A program made the position numbers and the translations under genes. From NCBI GenBank assembly GCA_039881145.1, contig JAYKKI010000008.1, forward strand, positions 33,195,501-33,259,500: a stretch of 64,000 bases of DNA, in the 5' to 3' direction. The first letter of the stretch is position 1; each line of letters begins with the position of its first letter. Below the pieces are notes generated by a model. The model worked only from the letters and a program-made list of their open reading frames with translations. It was not told the DNA's origin and did not search any database. Shown one piece after another: positions 1 to 10,950 of the stretch. The DNA is from Druceiella hillmani. Taxonomy: Eukaryota; Arthropoda; Insecta; Lepidoptera; Hepialidae.

Positions 1-1536
1 AGCTTTTTCTTATGTACCTAGATCAAAGAAAATATTTATATTTTATGAAAATATTTAATAAAAAGCAAGTGATAGATTCATATTTAAGTGGTATAGCTAG
101 AAGTTATTCCTTCTCTCTAAATGAAATAAGATTTGTCAAACTTTCTTATTTAGAACTCTTCATGTCTATTCTGACATTTTGGATTTCGTTCTATCTATTC
201 TGCTCTATGTACAAATGCGTTGAATAGAAAATTTGTTTAATGGGAAATTATCACAGCTAAGACCTAGTGCTTCTATTAAAGCCTAATGTATATAAACATA
301 ATTCCTTATGCATAATTGATATAAATCTAAAGCTGCAACTAACTCAGGCGTGATAAAGTCTTCCCTTTCTCTTCTTGTAATAGTTCCAGAACTTACGGAT
401 TGGGGTGTCTATGGTTCCTCCAGGCTATCGTCAGATGTGATAGGTTGATCGTGCTGTTTTTGAGGTTGTATAGAATTTTGTGTATTAAGAGATGACGATA
501 AACTTCCGGAACATATTTGATTGAGCTTTTTTATTTCTTTCAGATATACTTTATTCGCGATGATGAACGTGAGAGTGAAATTCGTGGTTGAAAGCGGACC
601 GAGCAGGGACACTAGCGGTGATTTAAATATAAGTGTTAGTTTACGATTTCCTTTTGGGATTACTGTATGTTCTTCCTATGCTGGTTATTATTTTATGAAC
701 GTAATTTAATGAATTTTATAATAAACTAGGATCTTCATTGATTTTATCTTAATAGCTTTAAATTAGTCAACACTTAGAATAAGATGATCAAGGTTTTGGT
801 GTTGTTGCTTGATTTCTCTGTGGTTCTGATAACGTGGTATACTACTTATTCGGATATATCATGTTTACTTAAAGTTTTAAGGGTTTACAGATCAATAGAA
901 TGTTTAATAATATTCGTTATGATTTACCACTTACTGCCGAGGAAGAAAATTTTTGTTAATTTCATTTTCAGAATGACAGCCATACTTATTACTAAAGTAT
1001 TTAACATCTATTATGTTCATATTCATTATAACTATTATGTTCAGTCTATTTTAGTAGTCACGATTCAGTAAATCTAACTTATATACAATTTTGTTTATAA
1101 TATTTGTTTCTGATTTAATGTAGTTCGACAAGTTTTTCAGTCATTATTTGCATTATTCGATTTGCTTCCATAGATTTTCCACTTTGGTTCATTTGAGTTT
1201 TAAATAATTCTGTTTATTTGCCTGATTCAGAGTCATCAATTTATTTACGATAAACAGATTTTTTCAAGTCGTTTGCTACAATTGCTGCATATTTTATATA
1301 TTACATAGCTTCTAAGTATTAACTTTAACCATCTGGTTTGTATTCTTGTATTGAAAAGTTTCATTTGATTCCAATATTTAAATGTTTAATAATATTTTTC
1401 AGCCAAGGTAGTTTTCAAGTTTCATGGTACATTTATTCATTTTCACGATAATGTTTTAATCTAGTCTTCCCTACTACCAGATTATATTTTATAATACTAG
1501 TGATGATGATAAAAAGTATTTTGTATTAATTATTCA

Positions 1537-1779
1537 AATATTGAATATATTTGGCGTTAAGTTTGTAAAATTCATTCTTCACAATTAAATGAAACTACGT
1601 GATATAGTATTATTTCTACTTTCTTTAAGTTCTTTACCACGACTGGGCTATTAGCAAAGATAATCAATCTTTGCTAATAGCCCACCTTAAGATGTTGTAA
1701 TACAACGAAACCTAGGTCGTGGTAAAGAACTTAAAGAAAGTAGAAATAATACTACATCACATAGTTTCATTTAATTGTG
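1537..1779 (-). mobile_element. Palindromic Penelope-derived hammerhead element, copy 1
   Basis: An inverted-repeat element: the left arm starts near gaatatatttggcgttaa and the right arm ends catttaattgtg. It is flanked by a 12-bp direct repeat, attaattattca, at 1525-1536 and 1780-1791, read as a target-site duplication. The outer 35 bp present at the left end is missing at the right end, so one end is truncated, as in target-primed retroposition. The left arm has also lost the hammerhead segment, going straight from ccacgac to tgggctattagc. Related to copies near 9390, 10741, 14028 and 25489. Confidence 0.7.
1682..1722 (+). ncRNA. Degenerate hammerhead ribozyme motif (copy 1)
   Basis: Layout of a type I hammerhead: ccac (stem I), core, a GTTGT/ACAAC stem II, GAAA, a CC-TA-GG stem III, GTC, then gtgg (stem I). 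The first core box reads CTTAAGA instead of CTGAAGA, so the invariant G5 is lost and the motif should be inactive. Confidence 0.5.
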
Positions 1780-2049
1780 ATTAATTATTCATTTTGGATT
1801 TAGTAAGATAAAAGCTATTTCATCCTCTACTTTATAGTACCTTAGTTTCAGTAGCGCATATACATACGGCTTCTAATTTCTACAAAATCACTAGAATTTT
1901 GTAACATGTAGTTGCAGAAATAAGTAAGTAAAACAGTTTATATTGAAGCAAGTAAAGAAACAATTATTAATTGAATCTATTTATTTGATTCTGGTAGTAT
2001 AATTTGTTTCTTGAAGACCATCCTTTTCTTTAAAAAATGGTTTACTAGG

Positions 2050-2103
2050 TAGTGTTAGACATTATTATTAATTGCTTATAATTAATAATAATGCCTAACA
2101 CTA
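2050..2103. repeat. Short foldback hairpin
   Basis: 24-bp arms at 2050-2073 and 2080-2103 with one mismatch around a 6-base loop (gcttat). The aligned position of block Q in unit B (about 30000) lacks it, so it is a copy-specific palindrome rather than an ancestral feature. Confidence 0.7.
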
Positions 2104-2681
2104 ATGACCTTACATTGTCGATATATAAAATTCGTTTATAATAAAATTAGCCCGGCTGACCTTAAAAGGAAATAACAATCATGAAAACTAATTTTATATA
2201 ATTTACTGATTTATTATAATTTAATTTTTAATTTTAATTCAACTGAATATTTTTCTTAAGAAGGGATATTTATTGTCTAAAATTAAAATTTTATACAATA
2301 TTGCCATTATTATAGATTTTGTAAAGTATAAATGTGACTTTTTGGATTAGAAAGTTCTAAAATTGACATTCTTATAAAGTAATGACTTATCCGTTCTTCA
2401 AAATATTTTGATTTACTCAAAAAGTGAAGAAAATTTTTTTTCGTAGTTTACTCCTTTATAATTGATTTTCATATATAGCGCCCGTTATGAAGTTTTATCA
2501 GTACTAAAATCCAAATTTCAGAGCTATGAATTTCAGAGCGTTAAAAAAGGTGAAATGAGCTAATTTCAGGTACATCTTTAATTCGAATCGAATCATTTAC
2601 TGATTAAATCGAATTAATTACTGACAATAGTAAGCGTCATTTGTTTTGTCTGAAAGTATTGCATATAACAAAAGTAGTAAA

Positions 2682-4398
2682 ATGGCTACGAGAAAAAGAA
2701 ACTACATGGAGACAGAGAAAAGGCTATTGTCTTTTACAAAGATGTAATTGAAAATAAACGCACCGACGGAGCAAATGTGAAGATGAAAAAATGCCGAGAT
2801 ACCTACATAATGCTGGCGGTCAAAACAAGTTATAGCCATATATGTATAAGTAAAAGTTAAAGTATAAGACTAGACTTTAACTCTAATTATGTATGCACAA
2901 AATGATTATAGTATTTATGTATACATTTTTAAGGGTTACTTGTGCTATATTAGAAAATATTTCGATCAATTGTTGAAGTTAGTATTAACTTAGAATTATA
3001 TTACTTTCTACAATCTAAACAAAACATTAATTCTATCGAACAAAAGGTTAATTTCCAAATATTTAATTTGTATTTCCTTTTTAAACGTTAATAATTTCGG
3101 TTTAAACATGTTCAAGGACGGTTGTTGAGAAACAATAGCATTGAATTGCGCGAATATAAAATGGATATTATTATTATAAACTTGTTTGTACTACACGTTT
3201 ATAAACTTGTTTTGTACTACAAGTTTATAACAATAATCTCTGTAATAATATACGGGATCTGAGTAGAGTGTTGAAGTTGAGTAGAGACGGACAAGATAGG
3301 TACAATCAACATGCGAATGTATTGTTTGATATAAATATAACAGATCAGAGCTTTTTCTCCGTGCATCTAGTGACGACAAATTAAATCTCTCTAGTTGAAT
3401 TTTACTAGTTAGTTAGGATCTATACTCTCTCTCTACACTAGTTGGTTAGGATCTATACTCTCGTCCAAGATGAAATCAGAATTAATTTGTAGGTGAATAC
3501 AGAATTAATTTGTTTCCAAGAATGCAATTTCTTTTTTTTTAATAATGTACGAAGAAGCGTGTACTTTATTTCTTTCTTTAGGCAAAAGGAAGTTAACTGT
3601 GCCAAATTTAGCTTAATGTAAAAACCAAGCAGTGAGGGGAGTTGGCAAGGGAAAGGCATCAGTTGATGACCACCGTTGCAGGAGGAGAAGGTAAACAACG
3701 CGAATTTCGATAAGTGTACAATTAATATTTTGTTTATAGTGTTTTTTAGAAAGTGATTATTATGGTAACGGGGAGCCGAAAATTTTTAGAATGATTTATT
3801 TGAAGTGAGATTAGAGGCGAAAGCAGATTGTAATTTAATCACCTTTTAAATTGTAAATTGTAAATTTAATTTAAGAACCTTTCAATTGAACTTGTATTTT
3901 ATTTTCTATCTAGTGATATGCGAAAATGTGTTGAAATTTAGAATTTGAAAATTTGTGATGTTCATGAATTGACACTGAATTAATTATAGTTATCTACATA
4001 TCCATTTGAGCAACAATCGACGAGTAGAAGTAAAGTTTTTGTTGAAGCTGCGGAAACTTTGCCAACATCGTCCGAGACAACGGCAGATGAATCCTGCTGG
4101 TCAGCTAAGGGGTGAGGTACAAAAAGCCATGTTGGATGTGAACACCGATGTACCAATTCTCAGGAGACGCATCAGCAGCCAGCATTCGGATATCAGGCTC
4201 ACTTTCAGCCGGCTTACGTCAGTTGCTTCTGATGGAAGAATTAAAAAGAAATAACATGAGGCATGAGTAGGGCAGGAACAACGAAAAGAAGATGAGCTCC
4301 ATGAAATCCGCAAGAAAATTTTGTTTAGTCAAGCTCGAGAAGCCAGAAGCAGAAGGCTTTGTGCTGAAGTTACAGAGAAAGAATTGAAAAATAAATAA
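2682..4398 (+). pseudogene. Decayed Myb/SANT-like (zeste/MSANTD3-type) DNA-binding protein remnant
   Basis: Two coding fragments about 1.2 kb apart look like one broken gene. The first, 2682-2833, gives METEKRLLS, then KDVIENKRTDGANVK, then in another frame NAGGQNKL followed by a stop. These resemble the helix-rich Myb/SANT-like domain (EK..LL..L...K.VIENKRTDG...K...W..I...YNA) of zeste-like and MSANTD3-like proteins. The second, about 4020-4398, ends LLLMEELKRNNMRHE, then after a frameshift EDELHEIRKKILFSQAREA and RRLCAEVTEKELKNK with a TAA stop. That charged helical tail is typical of the C-terminus of the same class. At least two frameshifts and in-frame stops break it. It could be a host gene remnant or a transposon-encoded Myb protein. 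No introns can be defined, and 2834-4005 shows nothing recognisable. Confidence 0.45.
3395..3470. repeat. Short tandem duplication
   Basis: The phrase tactagttagttaggatctatactct recurs about 38 bp later as cactagttggttaggatctatactct, linked by a CT run. Simple local duplication with no coding signal. Confidence 0.6.
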
Positions 4399-5627
4399 AA
4401 TACGTTTCTATAATATTAATTTCTTTACTTATGCATTTTTTCATTTATACATTTTTATTCCATTTTGTGTTTTTAAATATTGTTTTATTCTTATTTTGTT
4501 TTCATTTTTTATTCATCTTATTTGTATATTTTTTGTGCTATTTTTATTTTCATTACTTTTATATTTATACATTTTTTTGCTCTTTCTTTTATACATATTG
4601 CGTTATATCTTATAATTTTTAAATTTCATGAAAGACTGTTAAATTTTCAAGAATCAATTTTATAGTCATTATTTTATTGTGTGTAGAAACGCAGAGTAGT
4701 ACTTTGTTTAAAACATTTAAAAGCTGAAAAATGGTCATGTTTTTATTTTTGATCTTACACAAAAAGGTGGGAATTATTTACTAATTGTTGAGTTCGCATT
4801 TATTTTATCAAGCTTTTTAATAAGGGCCTATAATCACACACTACAATTTTGCAATAGATTGATACAACAAATGTTCAATGAAATTGAAACCTTATGAAAG
4901 AAAGGTTTGTATTATCTAGTCCAAACTAATTTAATACAAGTTTTTGTTTTAGTTATGGGTAAATTGAACCATAAATTGCTTTTAATAAAATAATTTTTAT
5001 TTATTGTTTCTGTCATAATTTGTACTGAAATCCAATTTATCAGAATATATTATATTTTTTCAAGTATTTGTTAAATTACCAAACATGAAGAATAAATATA
5101 TATTGATGACTTCCTGAATTAAAGCAGTCACTGACTTATATCATTTAGTGCAAACTAATTGAATGCTCATTTTAACATTCTGGCTGTAGGTAAAGTGAAG
5201 CATCCAGTGCAAACTAATTTTAATGCACATTTTAATATTCTAGTTATAAGTAAAGTGAATCATGTCGCTAGTCAGACTGAATTTCAATAATAGAATTTTT
5301 GAATTCCAATTTAAGATACTAATAAATAACTTTTCTAAATACAATATACGTTTTTGTTATACGAATTTATTAAATTACCAAATGTGAAAAATAAATAATT
5401 ATTAATAATTTACTGAATAAAAGTAGGGCTAAGGCAATTAATCCCAGATTTCTAATTGGTGCTTTATGTGTAGGTATTTTACTCACTATTTCTAATTGGT
5501 TATCTACCAATTAGAAATCGGGACATATAATGCTTTCAAACCTTTTCAATGTATATAAATACCACTGATAGGTGATGTCATTCCAGTTGATAAAGAATTA
5601 ATAAAAATCAAATAAGTAGAAATAAAA

Positions 5628-5695
<68 letters not shown>

Positions 5696-5880
5696 TTTCA
5701 CTGTCATAAGAGATGCGTTTATTTCCCTCCTTTATCTATTTTACACATTCAAAGACGCACGTCGGAGCTGACACGCACAATTTTTTTTATTTTCTTGCAG
5801 ATATATGTATAATCGTACATTGCACGAATATTATTAGTTGTCCCACAAAATGAATAGTTTTAAAGAACAAAGATTTTTTT
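4399..5880. repeat. Gene-free AT-rich stretch with local duplications
   Basis: A T-rich stretch at 4430-4620 gives only low-complexity Phe/Tyr frames. The motif caaactaatt...aatgctcattttaa...ttctggctgtaggtaaagtgaa occurs near 4918 (weak), 5148 and 5208. The following roughly 130 bp (4980-5110) is echoed at 5280-5420 (ttaaattaccaaacatgaagaataaat). This suggests an old tandem duplication of about 300 bp. A 13-bp perfect hairpin lies at 5488-5518. Confidence 0.5.
5629..5693. repeat. (TA)n microsatellite
   Basis: Uninterrupted TA dinucleotide run of about 65 bp. Confidence 0.95.
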
Positions 5881-8800
5881 CTCAGCTTTGGTTAACGTCA
5901 GGTTGTTATCAGGTTAATGTTCAACATCCGAATTATAAATAGTCTTATCTACGTTAATCCTAGTTAAATTATCCAAAATGAATTCTAAGGAAGATTGGTT
6001 GTACTGTCAATTAACTTTAACTGAATATATCTGTATCAAAGTCTAAATAACCTGTTCAGGTAAATGAAATATATTAAATATATCGACAACGCAATATATA
6101 AATTCCTCATAATTTATTTGCCGGTTGACAGTGAGCGGGCGCGCTATCGGACGGGTGGTAGGTCAGAGCGTGCACTTCTCGCCGATGTAATTTTTGACCG
6201 GAAATCAGGCGACCGATTCAATTTTCCTGCGCGAAGATAGGAATTTAGTGTTAAAAAAATGGAATATATAATTTTATGTATACAAGTTAGCAGTATGAGA
6301 TGTATAAATTGATTCGATATATAAAATTGAATGAATGAAACTGGTTCGATTTATTATTAATTGAATTAATCTGATTTACATAATTATCATATCGACATGA
6401 CAGTTTGCTTCTAGGTCTATTATAGTCTACCTTTTAAAGGGCCATTCATGAATATAACCATTTCATGAATGCACCTAAGTCGGCGTGTGTATTGGTATGA
6501 TCATTTCTAGTGATGATGATATTAAAAGATTTTTTGTGTCCTTTTTTAGACCTGAAATTAGTATTAAGAAAGATGTCACTATGATGCTTCATTAGAGTAA
6601 AAAATATTAAAAACATTTAAAACTATGGTTGTGGAAAGGTAAAGAAAGTTTAAAACAATAGTTTAAAAAGTGAGTGCACAAATTAATAAAAAAATCATTG
6701 CCTTCCAATAAATTGATTTAGCGTTTAAGTTATGACGAATGAAGTTAAAAAAATGAGTTATGAGAATAAAGAAAATAATGAGACATTTACCTGCTATTCC
6801 CGTATACAATCTGTAGATCTGTAGTATTTGTAGTATGAAAATATCTGTATATTTAAAAGTATAATTAAAGTAAAGATATTTATATCGACAAAATATGCTT
6901 TTTGGTAAAAATTTGGTTTTCATTTGAAGAAAGCCTAAAATAAGGTAAAATATTATTTTCTTCTAATTTGATTCAGAAAAACGCATAATTGTAAAAAATA
7001 TTCTGTAATTATAATTAATTTTCAATAATCAAAATATTTCCTGACTTTTCCCGGCCTTCTTCAAATTTTTGTAAGCACTTTTCCTTTTAAATTCATTTAT
7101 CACCAAATAAATTGTATTTAATTTTTTCCGATTTGTGCAGCTGAAACGTTTTCGAATTAAACCGCACGTAACAATTTTTATCAATTTACGGAAAGGTGGA
7201 GTTATTTTTCTCTGGATGGATGGTGTTAGTTTCTTACTTTGTAATGTGTTTCTTTTTGAGCGTGGCAAAGAAAATCGTTTGAAATTTAATACAATTTTAG
7301 AATGATTTTATATTCAAGAATAAAAAAAAAGGGTTTATACTTTGATTTTATATTCAAACATTTTTGTTTGCGACAAACTCGAATTATAACATTTTTCTTG
7401 CAAGTATAACTACTTTGAAAGGAAATCGTTTAATACAACTTGAGTCGTAGTTTTACACCAAAATTTTAGGAATAATTAAATTCATCGTTACGATTTGACG
7501 CCTAATAGATTGAAAATTGAAAAGATGATACAAAAATTTGCTTCAAAGTGATTCAATCAGAGTGGGCGAATAGTATTATCCCACGTAATACATTTTTTAG
7601 GTAATACATATTTAATACGAATTCCTTGCAACCATGTTTTCGTCGAATTTTATTTAAAAAAAAAAGTTAAATAAAAATATGTTTCAAGTAATTATTTTCA
7701 GAAGCCCAAAGATTCTCGGTTACGCAATGAGATTGGTCAAATGTCTGACTAGATCTAAGATGAAATTCTGAAACTCTTGCATTCTTTTTTCAAGCACGAG
7801 TCAGATCCTTGCCATTCTGCACATAATTGCTTTTATCTACTCAACACACTTAGGTACAGGTTTGTTACTTATTATGTATAATCAATTGAATATAAAAAGA
7901 AAATGTTCATATTTCTAGATCTACGGACGCACGCACATGCGTACCCACGCACATACGTATGCCTTAATCCATCCGACCGCCCGCTTCCGATCTGTCTTTT
8001 TGGATTTAAATTATTGCAAGGTATGTTGTAAAGGATTTGAAATATTGCGTGTCTTTAAATCAAGTAAATGGAAACCGAATTTTATGCATATGAGATTAAA
8101 ATAAGAAGATGTCAATAGTGAAAAGCGGTCTGGCCAATATCATTTCTGTGTGTGCAAACGAGTATTATTATTTATAAGAATAGCCCATCTTTATGAAGTA
8201 ATAAAAACAATTTTAACAATTTACAGCGCACGTCTTCTTAAAGATACCATGTCAGTGGAATTAAACATTTAAATAACGAAGCATGCATGTTTTGTTGGAA
8301 GCTGATGAAATGAATGTCTTGAATAATTTCGTATTTAATATAATTAAACCCTCCGTATTTGATTTTTTTAATTTATCGTAATAATGACGCTGTGTCACTG
8401 ATATTTAAGTATATATGTATTATCTTAGAATCACATAAAGATCATTGCCATAAAATAAGTCGATCCTTCGAAATTACTGGTTATTTTTAAACAGATTGAA
8501 TTTACCAATTATCTTCAAAAATTTTTTTGGCGTTTCTACTCTCATACATTAAAGAGTAGAAACGCCAAAAAAATTAATACATTTTTTGCTTGTATACTTT
8601 TTTGTTACTTTCCTTTTACGCGGTGTAGAGGATAAACATTCTACGATGTTATGATTAACAGTGTATATTCTGAAGTACAACTTACAATTTTCATTGAATT
8701 GAAAATATAATACAGAACGACATATTAAATTTAATTTACTTTACAGTTTTATCAGTCACTGACTATAAATTAATGTCTTCTATTATGTAACCAAACAAAT

Positions 8801-9389
8801 ATTTTGTTATGAGTTCTGAATTTTGAATCTTATATTTTTAGTCTATCTTTTAGCTTGAATCTTGTACCAACAAGAGATATAAGTAATGGTTTTTTTCACC
8901 TAGAATCAGATCAGCCGGTATGACATATAATGGTGTTGCTATTTTTAATACCGAATTCATCTCCTTGGTCTTCATCACTGTGAAATGAAAATATATTGTT
9001 TCGTTTCAAACGTTCATTTAAAAATCTTGTAAGAAAGGAGCATTAGAGAAATGTTTATTTTGCATCGAAATGTTTGTTTATAAAATAGAAAAATGATATA
9101 GAAATTTTACGAAGTACGAATAAAATTATGTAGAGATTTAGAAATAAAAAATATGTAAGTTTATAATATCCAAATAAGTGTTTACGTACTGCATATCGTC
9201 CTTTTTCTATTCTTTTACAGATATATTATACAATGTTAAATACAATTCGTGATTAAATGGCAGACCGACACTTGATATTTGCTGTTTAAAAAGTCGGGAG
9301 AACGGCTTAACATAACACGCAGGTGCGAACACCACAAGATACGAAAAACGCAGTATTTTGAAGTTAATTTTAATTATATTTTATTACTC
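5880..9389 (+). repeat. Macrosatellite block R, unit A (contains left arm of palindrome 1)
   Basis: Same-orientation homologue of 35720-39290 and 51100-55440. Landmarks: atatatcgacaacgcaatatataaa near 6078 and 51350; taatttttgacc/ggaaatcaggcgac near 6190 and 51460; a cluster of cacgca/cgtacg phrases near 7925, 38010 and 53660; and ggacgatatgcagtacgtaaac in mirror form near 9180-9200. No conserved reading frame links the copies. From 6569 onward the block is the left arm of the giant inverted repeat. Confidence 0.7.
8522..8573. repeat. Foldback hairpin inside block R
   Basis: About 20-bp perfect arms (tttttggcgtttctactct and its complement) around a loop containing catacatt. The mirror copy in the right arm is at about 11822-11876. 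Units B and C lack it at the aligned positions (near 54500 in unit C), so it arose or inserted before the arm duplication but after the units split. Confidence 0.75.
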
Positions 9390-9445
9390 ACAATTAAATG
9401 AAACTATGTGATGTAGAATTATTTCTACTTTCTTTAATTTCTTTA

Positions 9446-9483
9446 CCACGACCTAGGTTTCGTTGTATTACATCTTCAGGTGG
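9446..9483 (-). ncRNA. Hammerhead ribozyme motif, minus strand, copy 2 (stem II damaged)
   Basis: Read on the minus strand: CCAC, CTGAAGA, a shortened stem II (TGTAATACAAC, 3 bases missing), GAAA, CCTAGG, TC, GTGG. The core boxes are intact, but the stem II deletion removes most of the pairing. Confidence 0.55.
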
Positions 9484-9522
9484 GATATTAGCAAAGAATG
9501 TAGTAGTATCTTTGCTAATATC

Positions 9523-9563
9523 CCACCTGAAGATGTTGTAATACAACGAAACCTAGGTCGTGG
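9523..9563 (+). ncRNA. Hammerhead ribozyme motif, plus strand, copy 2
   Basis: Stem I ccac/gtgg (9523-9526 with 9560-9563), core CTGAAGA at 9527-9533, stem II GTTGT-aat-ACAAC, core GAAA, tiny stem III CC-TA-GG, cleavage triplet GTC before the final stem I strand. All invariant core residues of a type I hammerhead are present. There is one extra U between A9 and stem II. An extra residue at that place is known in a natural viroid hammerhead. Confidence 0.7.
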
Positions 9564-9696
9564 TAAAGAAATTAAAGATAGTAGAAATAATACTACATCA
9601 CGTAGTTTCATTTAATTGATTTTGGATTTTAAAGTAAGGAAATAATACGATGTTACATGAGAAAAAAGCAAGAAATAAAAAAGTGAAACATAAATT

Positions 9697-10735
9697 GGTA
9701 TTTAAAAAATCCTATATAATTATTATTCAGATCTTATCTCAAAGAAATATTATACTACCAATCTAATAAACCATCCTTTAAAAGCACGGTTGGCTATAAC
9801 GCTTTAAATTGGATATAAAGTTCATCGCCATAAAACCAATCCGAAATAAAGTTTAACTACACTTAAACACAATCTTCCCAATTTCGTGTGACAATGCAAC
9901 GAGCGACAGACAAGATGGTCGTTTAAAGTTAATTGAAGGAGTTGAGTTTCAAACGATGAACTCGAATTACATATATTTTGAATATAATTAAGACTAATTT
10001 TTACCATGGTAGCTTTGGATCGATTAACTTCGGAAGAGGAGACTATCATGTAGTGACTTGAAATAAAAATAGGTTCATTTCTGTATTAAATCTTACAATA
10101 AATTTACTTTTTCGCAATTAACTTTATCCCTTTACAATATTATATTGGCAAAGAAAGCCTACTTGTCTCACGTCTCTTTTCATTTGTACTAATGTAACTT
10201 CTGATGCTTACACTATGTTCTGGTTAGTTACACTATGTTCAAATTTATTTTTTTAAATAATTTCCAAATTAGTTGTGAGTCTGGAAATGTGGAAGGTGAT
10301 TTCCACGATTATTTTACCCTTCTTGAATAGAAGAGTTGGCGTTTTTTTATAATACTTTGTATTTATAAACATTTATATTCATGCGCGTCAACCATTGGGT
10401 ATCCGAGTTGACGGTGACTTTGGAACAATAACCATCAAAAAAGCTATCGAAATATGTTCCTAACGCTATTTCTCATTTTAAGTTACAACTTTCCTTACAA
10501 TTTCATTCAGTTTCTGCTTGTCCATCAAGAGCTGTTCAAGATCGTATCCTTTTGCAATTCTGCAATTACTAATTTTATTATGCCGTATCATTATATTAAC
10601 GAATAAAACTACCTTTTATTTAAAAATTTTTCAATGAAATATTTTACTACTTGCTGTGTCAGAAAAATTGCAAAAAAATAAACTCACTCATTTGAATATC
10701 GCTAACGGAATACTTGTTATTAAATTAATAAAATA
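9697..10735 (+). repeat. Block K between the arms of palindrome 1
   Basis: Spacer of the giant inverted repeat. It is the reverse complement of 55440-56200 in unit C: catttgaatatcgctaacgg near 10690 mirrors ttagcgatattcaaatgaataag near 55455, and gacggtgactttggaac near 10412 mirrors the region near 55700. It also holds one copy of the conserved S-block core (9828-9955). Confidence 0.65.
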
Positions 10736-10832
10736 TAGAATATATTTGGCGTTAATATTGTAGAAATTCATTATTCACAATTAAATGAAACTACGTGATG
10801 TAGTATTATTTCTACTTTCTTTAAGTTCTTTA

Positions 10833-10873
10833 CCACGATCTAGGTTTCGTTGTATTACAACATCTTCAGGTGG
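10833..10873 (-). ncRNA. Hammerhead ribozyme motif, minus strand, copy 3
   Basis: Minus strand shows CCAC, CTGAAGA, GTTGT-aat-ACAAC, GAAA, CCTAGATC, GTGG. One G-to-A change in stem III (CC-TA-GA) weakens an already very short helix. Core boxes are intact. Confidence 0.6.
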
Positions 10874-10912
10874 GATATTAGCAAAGATACTACTACATTC
10901 TTTGCTAATATC

Positions 10913-10950
10913 CCACCTGAAGATGTAATACAACGAAACCTAGGTCGTGG
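10913..10950 (+). ncRNA. Hammerhead ribozyme motif, plus strand, copy 3 (stem II damaged)
   Basis: CCAC, CTGAAGA, shortened TGTAATACAAC, GAAA, CCTAGGTC, GTGG. It carries the same 3-base stem II loss as its mirror partner at 9446-9483. Confidence 0.55.

Larger units (their letters stand above)
560..2480 (+). repeat. Macrosatellite block Q, unit A
   Basis: Non-coding block that aligns by eye, in the same orientation, with 28870-32390 and in part with 50640-51030. Shared landmarks include ttaatgaattttataataaa near 708, the phrase ending tttaaattagtcaacactta near 760, aaagttttaagggttta near 871 and the stretch around 1310-1340 reading taaccatctggtt. The frames are open only by chance and are not conserved between copies. 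A palindromic hammerhead element interrupts it at 1537-1779, and a foldback hairpin sits at 2050-2103. Confidence 0.7.
6569..9617. repeat. Left arm of giant inverted duplication 1
   Basis: Reverse complement of 10779-13940. For example ctacggacgcacgcacatgc at 7921 mirrors the phrase ending gcatgtgcgtgcgtccgtag near 12456-12475. By eye the arms are almost identical apart from small indels. The left arm lacks about 100 bp present in the right arm (between 6660 and 6663, versus about 13755-13855). The pairing stops at tgatgcttc outward and at the hammerhead element inward. Confidence 0.92.
9390..9617. mobile_element. Palindromic Penelope-derived hammerhead element, copy 2
   Basis: Palindromic arms run from cacaattaaatgaaact to agtttcatttaattg around a loop at 9491-9520. 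It lies at the inner edge of the left arm of palindrome 1. Its loop (gcaaagaatgtagtagtatc) is the reverse complement of the loop of copy 3 (near 10881-10900), so copies 2 and 3 are mirror images. Its right border (ttaattgattttgg) instead mirrors the left border of copy 4 near 14020. Copy 2 is thus a junction between two inverted pairs. Confidence 0.75.

Noticed and set aside
1537..1779. Palindromic family as DNA-transposon MITEs
   Set aside because: The two clear target duplications are 12 and 13 bp of unrelated sequence and one end is truncated. The ends are shared with a Penelope-like element and hold hammerheads, so retroposition fits better than a cut-and-paste MITE.
7029..7268. Basic 79-codon frame in palindrome arm 1
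   Set aside because: The mirror copy at 13140-13390 has a 10-base insertion and other changes that break the frame, and units B and C do not preserve it.
9822..10049. 75-codon minus frame over the conserved core
   Set aside because: Other copies of the core have indels out of frame, so the conservation is not of a protein.
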